A stretch of 46,989 nt of DNA. It comes from Stenotrophomonas sp. 278 (GTDB taxonomy: Bacteria; Pseudomonadota; Gammaproteobacteria; Xanthomonadales; Xanthomonadaceae). The position numbers and the translations under genes were made by a program. A model generated the notes under the pieces. That model did not search any database and was not told where the DNA came from. It saw only the letters and a list, made by a program, of their open reading frames with translations. This document shows, piece by piece, positions 25,874 through 35,600 of this stretch; the stretch's first letter is position 1, and each line of letters begins with the position of its first letter. Location of the stretch: the NCBI RefSeq assembly GCF_003935715.1, contig NZ_RHPP01000017.1, positions 1-46,989 of the forward strand. Direction: 5' to 3'.

Positions 25874-27442
25874 TCAGCGCCGTCCCCTGTGCTTCACCGC
25901 ATCATGCGCCCACGCCATCAACGCGAGCGCGGCCGGAACCTCGCCGAACAACAGCGCCACGCCACCCACCTTCAGGATCGGCACCAAGGCCAACAGCGTC
26001 CAACCGCTGAACTGGAACTCATAGTCGCCGCGCCGCCACCAGCGCACCAGCGCGATCACCAGGGTGGCCAGGGCCAGCAGCGTACCGGCCACGCGCTGAT
26101 CGAGCACATGAATGATCAGCACCGAGGTGATCGCCAGGATCGGCACCAGCAGCAGGCGCAGCAGTCGGCCGCGCTGCGCGGGGGCTGGATCCGTCGATTG
26201 CCAGTGCAGCAGCTGACCGAACGGCAGCATCAGCATGCCGCCGACGAACACCGCCAAGGTGCCGAACACGACCATTTCCATCACGTGTCCGACCTGGGTC
26301 GGTCCTTCAGGCGGTACCGCGAGGGTCATCAGCCCCATCAGCAGCAGCCAGCCCAGCGTGAACACCAAGGTGCGCGCAGCCGCCACCTGCCACTTGGCCG
26401 CATTGAGCTGGCCGGACTGGTTGAGCGCCATCCAGAACCGCACCTGTTCCGGCTGCAGCGGTGAGGGAGCCTGTTCGGCGGTGTGGATGCCGAGCCCGGC
26501 CAGCATGCGTCCGATCAGCCCCGCGCGCCCGGGGACCGCAGCGGTCAGCACGGCACGCAGGCGGTGCCAGGGACGGCTGAGCCGGGCCTGGTTCACCTGT
26601 GCCTGCGCCGCACTGAACGGCGCGTCCGGGCCTTGCAGGTAATACGCCAGCCACGCGTGGTGGCCGGGTTGTACCAGCCAATGCCGATGCAGGCGCTGCC
26701 GGGTCTGGGCGGCGACATCCGGGTCCAGCGGGCTGTCGATCTCATCCCAGCCGAAGTATCGACTCAAGGCATCGAAGTTTTCCTGGCGGATGGGGGCACC
26801 GGTGTGCAGCAGCAGGTCCAGCACGTGGGATCCCACCAGCGGCTTGTCGCGCAGCGACCACAGTTCCGGGCGCTGCTGCAGCCACGGCTCGAACTCCAGC
26901 GGCGGTCCCTTCGACGCGGCGGTCACCAGCCGTTGTGCGAACGCCGGCACGTCCAGCGGTGCGGGCAGTTCCACCTCGACCGGTACGACCGACCGTCGCG
27001 GCGGCTCCCTTGGCTCCCTTGGCTCCCTTGGCTCGCGCGGCGGTGCGATACCGCTGTTCACCGGCACCACCGGGTCGTGAGCATCCAGCACCGGGTCGGC
27101 AGAGGCGGGCGGCTCTGTTCGCTCCTGCCGCTCCTGCGGTGGTGCGATACCGCTGCTCACCGCCACCACCGGGTCGTGAACGTCCAGCACCGGGTAGGCA
27201 GGCGCGGTCGGTTCCGCGTATGTGGCTTGGTCGTCTTCCTCCGGCTCGTACTCGTCCTCGTCGCCCCACTGGGCACGATACTGCGCGTACGCCAGCGCGG
27301 CCTGGTAGGCCTCGTGCAGCTGCTGGAACCCGGCGGCGTCCTCGTCCGGCCGCGTGTGCTTCAGGCGCTTCGCATACGCACGTTTGATCGCGCGCTCGTC
27401 TGCGTCGGGCTCCAGCCCCAACCACTCCATTGCCCAGCTCAT
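25874..27442 (-). CDS. DjlB/DjlC-like membrane protein with degenerate J-like domain (522 aa)
   Basis: Same architecture as the 476-aa neighbour: N-terminal J-like segment MEWLGLEPDADERAIKRAYA with RPD at residues 31-33, an acidic then proline-rich linker, a soluble middle region and membrane helices near 340-515. The linker carries a 33-residue tandem duplication (units with DPVVPVNSGIAPP and DPVVAVSSGIAPP) and a REP tripeptide run. The gene lies 46 bases after hscC on the same strand and four bases before its paralogue, so the three are probably one transcript. Confidence 0.82.
   Translation of the reverse strand: MSWAMEWLGLEPDADERAIKRAYAKRLKHTRPDEDAAGFQQLHEAYQAALAYAQYRAQWGDEDEYEPEEDDQATYAEPTAPAYPVLDVHDPVVAVSSGIAPPQERQERTEPPASADPVLDAHDPVVPVNSGIAPPREPREPREPREPPRRSVVPVEVELPAPLDVPAFAQRLVTAASKGPPLEFEPWLQQRPELWSLRDKPLVGSHVLDLLLHTGAPIRQENFDALSRYFGWDEIDSPLDPDVAAQTRQRLHRHWLVQPGHHAWLAYYLQGPDAPFSAAQAQVNQARLSRPWHRLRAVLTAAVPGRAGLIGRMLAGLGIHTAEQAPSPLQPEQVRFWMALNQSGQLNAAKWQVAAARTLVFTLGWLLLMGLMTLAVPPEGPTQVGHVMEMVVFGTLAVFVGGMLMLPFGQLLHWQSTDPAPAQRGRLLRLLLVPILAITSVLIIHVLDQRVAGTLLALATLVIALVRWWRRGDYEFQFSGWTLLALVPILKVGGVALLFGEVPAALALMAWAHDAVKHRGRR
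27003..27038. repeat. 9-bp tandem repeat in the linker of the 522-aa J-like gene
   Basis: Three perfect GGCTCCCTT units (27003-27029) plus a diverged fourth. Being nine bases long, unit gain or loss keeps the frame and changes the number of Arg-Glu-Pro triplets. Confidence 0.8.
27042..27202. repeat. 99-bp imperfect tandem duplication in the same linker
   Basis: Units start with GGTGCGATACCGCTG at 27042 and 27141. Roughly the first 60 bases match closely and the rest diverge. Each unit encodes 33 residues. Confidence 0.75.
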
Positions 27443-27488
27443 CTGTTCCTCATCGCATCAGCGGGACAACAACGCGAGCGTTGCCACA

Positions 27489-29165
27489 TCAGAGCGTTTC
27501 CAGTTCGTCCAATGCCTTGGCGAAGCGCTTCCGATCCTGTTCGATCTGGTTCAGATCCTGCGTTTCCAGTGTGTTGCGGAAATGCGCGATCCATTCCTGC
27601 ACGCTGGTTCGCATCGCGACGTACTCTTCGTAGACGCGCTCGGCACGGGTGATCAGCGCCAGGTTCTGCTGCTGTTCGCGCGGATGGATCTTCAGCGACT
27701 GCAGGCGTTCAAGCCGCTCGCGGATCTCATCGGCGTCCATCAGGCCCGGGTTCTGCTCGATCAACAGCTCATGCCGCTTGCCGGTGCCGGTTTCGGTGAC
27801 CTCGACCTGCAACAGCCCGTTGATGTCATAGGTGAATCGCACCGCCACGCCGCTCTCGCCCTGGCCAGCGGTCAGCGGCACGTTGATCTCGCCCAGCTTG
27901 ATGTTCTTTTCCACCATCGGGCTTTCGCCCTGGAATACATCAATGCGGACCTGCTTCTGCCCGTCGTGCATGGGATAGAAGCTGTCTTCGCGGCTGACCG
28001 GCACCACGCTGTTGCGCGGAATGATCGGGTGGAAGTAGCCGGTCTGCACCTGGTTGCCGACGCGATGCGCGACCTGGGTGCCGAGGGTGTAGGGGCACAC
28101 GTCGGTGAGTACCACTTCCTCCAGCGACTCGTCACGGCTCTTCAGGCCGGCGGCGACAGTCGCGCCCAGCGCAATGGCCTGGTCGGGGTGGATATGACGC
28201 AGCGGCAGGCGGCCGAACATGCGGGTGACCAGGCGCGCCACCATCGGCATGCGCACCGCGCCGCCCACCAGCACGATGTCATCCAGGTCGGACGGCTTCA
28301 GCTTGGCATCGCGCATGGCGCGCTCGATCGGTGCACGCATCCGCTGCAGCAGGGGTTCGGCCAGCTGCGCAAAACCGGCCTCGTCCAGCGACCAGGTGTA
28401 AGTGGTGCCTTCCAGCTTCAGCTCCAGGTCGATGCTGCGCTCGTCGGTCAAGCCACGCTTGAACTGCTCCATGCGCTGGCGCAGCACGGCCAGATCCACC
28501 GGCTTGAGCCGGGCCAGGTCGATCCGGTTGCGCTGGCAGAAGGTCTTGATCAACAGCTCCAGGAAGTCCTCGCCGCCCAGGTAGTTGTCGCCAGCCGTGG
28601 CATTGACCTCGACCACGCCATCAAACAGCTCCAGGATGGAAACGTCGAAGGTGCCGCCGCCCAGGTCCAGCACCAGCACCCGGCCTTCGCCCGCGCGGTC
28701 GCGCAGGCCATAGGCGAGGGCGGCTGCGGTGGGCTCGTTGATCAGCCGCTCCACTTTGATGCCGGCCAGCTCGCCGGCGGCGCGTGTCGCCTTGCGCTGC
28801 GCATCGGTGAAATAGGCCGGCACGCTGATCACCGCTTCGGTCACCCGTTCGCCCAGCGCGGCTTCCGCGTCGGCCAGCAAGGAACGCAGCACCAGCGCGG
28901 ATAATTCTTCGGGGCGGAAACGACGCACACCCAGCTTCGTCTCGTGCGAGGTCCCCATCAACCGCTTGAAGGCGGCCACGCTCAGTTCCGGGTGGGTGAC
29001 CAACCGGTCCTGTGCCGGCTTGCCAACCAGCACGGTGTCACCGTCCAGGCTGACCACCGACGGGGTCAGCAGGTCGCCATGTGCATTGGGGAACAGCTCC
29101 CCTCCCTGGGCCCGGTGCACGCCGATCAGCGAATGCGTGGTACCGAGATCTATCCCTACGATCAT
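27489..29165 (-). CDS. hscC: Hsp70-family chaperone HscC
   Basis: A 558-aa Hsp70 of the short HscC type (DnaK is about 640 aa). The ATPase motifs are intact: GIDLGTTHS at residues 4-12, INEPTAAALAYG (about 142-153), DLGGGTFD (167-174) and VLVGGAVRMP. The substrate-binding part is present, but the C-terminal lid is shortened. E. coli HscC works with a DjlC-type partner and affects sigma-70 activity and stress responses; here two DjlB/C-like genes follow on the same strand. The start at 29165 is fixed by MIVGIDLGTT and is preceded by an AAGGGGG-like site. The frame stays open far upstream, antisense to the peptidase gene, and that part is not coding. Confidence 0.93.
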   Translation of the reverse strand: MIVGIDLGTTHSLIGVHRAQGGELFPNAHGDLLTPSVVSLDGDTVLVGKPAQDRLVTHPELSVAAFKRLMGTSHETKLGVRRFRPEELSALVLRSLLADAEAALGERVTEAVISVPAYFTDAQRKATRAAGELAGIKVERLINEPTAAALAYGLRDRAGEGRVLVLDLGGGTFDVSILELFDGVVEVNATAGDNYLGGEDFLELLIKTFCQRNRIDLARLKPVDLAVLRQRMEQFKRGLTDERSIDLELKLEGTTYTWSLDEAGFAQLAEPLLQRMRAPIERAMRDAKLKPSDLDDIVLVGGAVRMPMVARLVTRMFGRLPLRHIHPDQAIALGATVAAGLKSRDESLEEVVLTDVCPYTLGTQVAHRVGNQVQTGYFHPIIPRNSVVPVSREDSFYPMHDGQKQVRIDVFQGESPMVEKNIKLGEINVPLTAGQGESGVAVRFTYDINGLLQVEVTETGTGKRHELLIEQNPGLMDADEIRERLERLQSLKIHPREQQQNLALITRAERVYEEYVAMRTSVQEWIAHFRNTLETQDLNQIEQDRKRFAKALDELETL

Positions 29166-29191
29166 CTGCAATCCCCCTTGCCAAGGAGGTG

Positions 29192-29221
29192 ATTCTAGCC
29201 ATCCGGTGTCGTACCTGACCA
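29192..29221 (-). promoter_or_regulatory. Candidate promoter of the hscC operon
   Basis: Read on the minus strand, TAGAAT (29192-29197) is one mismatch from the -10 consensus, with a weak TGGTCA (29216-29221) 18 bases upstream. The leader would be about 20 bases. Confidence 0.45.
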
Positions 29222-29228
29222 TTGGCCG

Positions 29229-29257
29229 TTGCCCCCGCACCCCCCAGCGGCTATGGT
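29229..29257 (+). promoter_or_regulatory. Candidate promoter of the S46 peptidase gene
   Basis: TTGCCC (29229-29234) and TATGGT (29252-29257) are exactly 17 bases apart, giving a leader of about 25 bases. It is divergent from the hscC promoter in the 123-base gap. Confidence 0.4.
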
Positions 29258-29288
29258 CCCGGGCTGTTCTGTACTGCCGGAAATGCCG

Positions 29289-31436
<2,148 letters not shown>

Positions 31437-31455
31437 CGGCCTGGCCTGCGGCCAC

Positions 31456-31476
31456 CGCACGACCAACGGTCGTGCG
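31456..31476. repeat. REP-like hairpin
   Basis: Inverted repeat CGCACGACC/GGTCGTGCG around an AAC loop, just downstream of the S46 peptidase gene. Its core relates to the next two palindromes. Confidence 0.75.
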
Positions 31477-31496
31477 CTGCCGGACCCCCAAACCCG

Positions 31497-31521
31497 GTAG
31501 CACCCGACCGTTGGTCGGGTG
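31497..31521 (+). repeat. GTAG palindromic repeat, CACCCGACC variant
   Basis: GTAG followed by CACCCGACC/GGTCGGGTG around a GTT loop. A second stem variant of the GTAG family. Confidence 0.82.
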
Positions 31522-31550
31522 GCGGCCCACCGCGCCGGGTGTTTTGAAGC

Positions 31551-31570
31551 CCCCCGACCATGGTCGGGGG
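31551..31570. repeat. Perfect 20-bp palindrome of the same REP cluster
   Basis: CCCCCGACCA followed directly by its reverse complement. Third hairpin in 115 bp between the peptidase and the response regulator. Confidence 0.8.
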
Positions 31571-31642
31571 ACCCCCTGGGTCGCATTTGACGCAAAACCG
31601 GGGCAGACTGGCCCGGAATCAAGTAGATGTGACGGGTATCGG

Positions 31643-32398
31643 GTGGCAGTGAAGGAAGACGGTCGCGGTGATCCCGCGGCCCCGCAGACGACATTGGAAG
31701 GCCTGCACGTCTGGGTGGTCGAGGACGACCCGGAGCTGCTGGCGCTGAGCGTGGACGAGCTGCGCTGGCGTGGCGCGCACGCGCGCGGACTGGACAGCGC
31801 CGAGGCGTTGTATCGGCACCTGGCCGTTGAGCGCTGCGACATCGTGGTGCTCGACATCGGCCTGCCGGGCGAAGACGGCTACGCGGTGGCCCGCCACCTG
31901 CGCGGCATGGCCGACATCGGCATCGTCATGCTCACCGGACGCGGCAGCACCCACGACATGACCCATGGCCTGGCCTTGGGCGCAGACGTCTATCTGGTCA
32001 AACCGGTGGCCGGCGACCTGCTGGCGGCTGCACTGGTCAGCCTCCGCCGGCGCCTTCACCGTGACCGGCCCGCGTCGGCGGCAGGGTCCGCACCGGCCGT
32101 GCCCAGCTGGCAGCTGCAGAGCGACGGCTGGAACCTGCAGGCTCCCAACGGCAAGAATCTGGCCCTGACCGGGGCCGAGCGCGGTTTCCTGCGCGCCTTG
32201 CTGGCCGTGCCCAGCGCGCCGGTCGAGCGCGAAGCGCTGATTGCCGCATTGACAGATACCCCCTGGGACTTCGATCCGCACCGGCTGGACGTGCTGGTCC
32301 ACCGCCTGCGTGGCCGCGTCCAGAACGCCACCGGGCTGGTACTTCCGGTGCGCGCGCTGCGGGGTGCCGGTTATTTGTGGACGGACGGCGCGGCCTGA
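31643..32398 (+). CDS. OmpR/PhoB-family response regulator, no kinase nearby
   Basis: A 251-aa two-component regulator. The receiver domain (about 20-135) has acidic pocket Asp28/Asp29 in VVEDDPE, phospho-acceptor Asp71 in VVLDIGLPGEDG, Thr98 in VMLTGR and Lys120 in YLVKP. The C-terminal winged helix (about 160-250) has LTGAERGFLRALL, LDVLVHRLRGRV and GAGYLW, as in OmpR/PhoB proteins. There is no ATG; GTG at 31643 or 31649 is the likely start. No histidine kinase gene is adjacent. It lies directly upstream of the giant adhesin operon, whose promoter region has a 10-bp-periodic direct repeat suited to this class. Confidence 0.9.
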   Translation: MAVKEDGRGDPAAPQTTLEGLHVWVVEDDPELLALSVDELRWRGAHARGLDSAEALYRHLAVERCDIVVLDIGLPGEDGYAVARHLRGMADIGIVMLTGRGSTHDMTHGLALGADVYLVKPVAGDLLAAALVSLRRRLHRDRPASAAGSAPAVPSWQLQSDGWNLQAPNGKNLALTGAERGFLRALLAVPSAPVEREALIAALTDTPWDFDPHRLDVLVHRLRGRVQNATGLVLPVRALRGAGYLWTDGAA

Positions 32399-32411
32399 TT
32401 GCCGCCGATCC

Positions 32412-32433
32412 GTAGAGCCGGGCTTGCCCGGCT
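32412..32433 (+). repeat. GTAG palindromic repeat, GCCGGGC variant
   Basis: GTAG followed by AGCCGGGC/GCCCGGCT around TT, 13 bases after the regulator stop. A third stem variant of the family; it may end the regulator transcript. Confidence 0.82.
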
Positions 32434-32454
32434 GCTCTTGGTGGCCCAGCTGCT

Positions 32455-32480
32455 GTGAGCTTCGGTGAGCAAACGTTAGC
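32455..32480 (+). promoter_or_regulatory. Triple direct repeat, candidate OmpR-type operator
   Basis: GTGAGC at 32455-32460, GTGAGC at 32465-32470 and GTTAGC at 32475-32480 lie exactly 10 bases apart and end nine bases before a possible -35. OmpR/PhoB-family dimers bind tandem direct repeats with a 10-11-bp period. The regulator next door is the obvious candidate; that link is inference. Confidence 0.5.
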
Positions 32481-32489
32481 GCCGCGGCA

Positions 32490-32518
32490 CTGACTTCACG
32501 AATTATTCACAACACAAT
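32490..32518 (+). promoter_or_regulatory. Candidate promoter of the adhesin operon
   Basis: CTGACT (32490-32495) and CACAAT (32513-32518) are 17 bases apart, each matching four of six consensus bases, in the only AT-rich part of the 262-base gap. A weak promoter beside an activator-type site would be consistent. The leader would be about 136 bases. Confidence 0.4.
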
Positions 32519-32574
32519 GCGCGCCGCCCGGTCCTGCCGGCGACGCCGGTCGCCTGTACGCCGGCAATCCACCC

Positions 32575-32651
32575 GACAGGGAGCGTCTGGACCGGCCGCG
32601 TACGCCACGCGCTGATCGACAGCCCCTGTCAGGCCGCAACCGCAACAGGGG
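32575..32651 (+). promoter_or_regulatory. Leader with mutually exclusive hairpins over the ribosome site
   Basis: CCCCTGT (32623-32629) can pair with ACAGGGG (32645-32651), which contains the Shine-Dalgarno sequence of the adhesin gene. The same segment, CCCTGTC (32624-32630), can instead pair with GACAGGG (32575-32581), leaving the ribosome site free. A local GACAG/CTGTC hairpin (32618-32630) is a third option. Confidence 0.4.
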
Positions 32652-32660
32652 AAAACACGC

Positions 32661-35600
32661 ATGTCCAGCCAGAGCGATCGCGCAGTCACCTGCGCGGCGG
32701 TGTCGTTGTTCGAGCGCGCGCGCGCATCGCGCGTGCGTCACGCCTGGCTGCGACGCGCGCTGACCGCCCTGCTGCTGTTGCCGCTGCCGGCGCTGGCCAT
32801 CGACCTGCAGATCACCGACTTCTCCGACACCGGCTACGACCCGGTGCCGGCGGGCACCACGGTGATCTACAACGTCAAGGTCGAGAACGGTGCCAATGAC
32901 ACCGCCACCGGCAGCGTCACCATTTTCGACCTGCCGGCCGGCACCGCCCTGGGCAGCACTGCTCCGGCGGGTTGCAGCAGCTCGGCCGGTGCCAACGGGA
33001 CCACCCGCGTGGTCTGCACCAACCCGACCCTGGCCGCCAGCGGCACCCCTTACGAATTCAAGCTGCCGGTGACCACCCTGGCATCGCAGCCGGCCACCAT
33101 CACCCTGCGCGCGGCGATTGGCTTTGCCTCGGCGCTGCCGCCGGCAAACACCCCGATCAGCAGCCTGCAGAACAACGACCCCTTCTTCGGCAGCGACACC
33201 AACGTCGCCAACAACCGCACCAGCCAGAACACCACCATCCAGGCCGCTGCGGACCTGCAGCTGAGCAAGACCGCCGCGCAGCCCGAGGTGATCGGCGGCG
33301 GCGAGGTAACCTATCGCCTGACCGTGACCAACAACGGCCCGAGCATCACCACCGGTTTCACCGTGGTCGACTCGCTGCCGCCGAACGTCACCCTGGTCGG
33401 CGCGCCGAGCGGCGCGGACTGGGCGTTCAACCAGCAGAACGGCACCTACAACGGCACCCTGGCGGTCGGAGCGAGCACCAGCTATACCTTCCGCGGCAAG
33501 GTCAACGTCGGCACCGGCAACATCGTCAACTCGGCGGTGGTCAACGCCGGGTCGGTGCCGGACGCGGTTCCCAACAACAACTCGGCCAGTGTCACCACGG
33601 CGGTGACCGCCGGTGCCGACCTGCTGCTTTCCAAGTCGGTGTCACCGGCTCCAGCGGCCGCCGGCTCGGTGGTGACCTACACGTTGACCGCGCGCAATGA
33701 CGGCCCCAGCGCAGCCAGCACCGTGGTCATTGACGACCCGTTGCCCGAAGGTTTCGTCATCAACGGCATATCCGGCCCCGGCGGCTGGTCGTGCACCAAC
33801 AATGCCGAGCGCACCCGGCTGACCTGCACCTCGGCCAGCTTCGCAGCGAATACGCAGGCGCAGATCAACATCCAGGCGCAGGTGCCGTCCACCGGCACCA
33901 ACAGCAGCGGCACTGTGACCAATACCGCAGTGATCAGCGCGGCCACGCCGGACCCGGTGGCGGCCAACAACACCGGCAGCGTGGGCTTGACGGTCATCCC
34001 GGACGGTGCCGACCTGCGCATGACCAAAAGCAAGACACCGCAGCTGGTGCCGGTGTGGAACAACACCGGCCTGCGCACCGACAGCGTGATGACCTCCTCG
34101 GTACGGGCGCAGAACATGGGGCCGCGCACGGTCACCGGCAATCTGCAGCTTGTGGATACGCTGGCGCTGGGCGAGGAGTGGGTCGATGCCAACGGCAATC
34201 CCTACGCCGCCAATACGCCGATCACCGTAGGCAACTTCAGCTGCAGCGTGGACCGCGCCTGGAACGGCAGCACCGCCCAGGTGGTGACCTGTACGCAGAC
34301 CACCAACTACCCGGTGGCGGTCAACGCGTACTCGCAGACGCTGACGCTGCGCACCCTGGCGCGCCTGCAGGGCACGCTGACCAATACCGCCTGTACCGGC
34401 GGCAGCGGTGGTTCGGCCGAGCCGACCACCGGCGGTGGCATCAATCTCGACCCGAACACCAGCAACGACTGCACGGGGGCCTCCAGCCGCTCCACGGATG
34501 CACGCGCCGACCTGTCCATCACCAAGCGCACCAATGAAGTCGGCGACGCCGACAACATCCTGCGCGACACCGATGCGTCGGTGACCTACACCCTGCAGGT
34601 CACCAACACCGGTGCGGCCACCACCGGCGTGGTGGTCAACGATCCGATTCCGGGCTTTGTCAGCGGTGCCACCAGCGTGACCGCGGTGACCACGCCGGCG
34701 AACTGGAGCTGCGGTCTTACCGGCAGCAGCTGGATCTGCCGTTCGGGCACTACCCCGCTGGCCAACAACGCCACCGCGACCATTGCCTTCCGGGTCAACC
34801 GCGCGCTGTTTGACAGCCAGAGCCAGGGTGCCACCACCTGTGCCGGGCAGGCACAGCCGGCAGGCCGCTTCTGCAACACCGCCGGGGTCAGCGTGGACCC
34901 GGCCGTCAGCGGTGCCATTGGCGAGGCCAACCCGGGCAACAACTCGGCCTCGGACTGGGTACAGATCGACCCGGTCGCAAACGTCGCCACCACCGCCAAG
35001 GACATCACGTCTGGCAGCCCGGGCCGCGCCGGCGTCAACACCACCTACCGCATCACCTACCAGAACCGGGGTCCGTCCACGGCACGCGGCGTGGTGTTCA
35101 GTGACACCTTCACCTTGCCGGCCAACGATGCCGGCTTCGTGCTGGTGTCGGCATCGCGCACCGGCGGCGGCAGCACCGCCTGTGCGGTGACGTCGTTCGA
35201 CGCGTCCATCAGCTCGGCCACCGCGCCGGGCGGAACGTCCTGGTTCAACACCGGCGGTGCCCCGGCCACGCTGCGCCTGACCTGTGCGCCGCTGGACATG
35301 GCCAACAACGCCACCCAGACCATGAACGTGGTGATCCGCCCGAACGTCAACAGCGGCAATACCGGCCGCCAGTTCACCAACGTCGGCACCTTCCACTTCG
35401 ACCCCGACAACACCGGCACTGCCATTCCCGCCAATGGGACCGACAGCAGCGGCCGCAGCTACAACTACAACAGCAACACCACCGACGACGTGCGCAATGC
35501 AGTACTGGTCTTCGAAGCCGGTGAAGTCGACCTGATCGTCAACAAGATCGACACGAACTTTGATGGTGGCGTCGATCCGCTGGGCTTCGACTCGCGTCCC

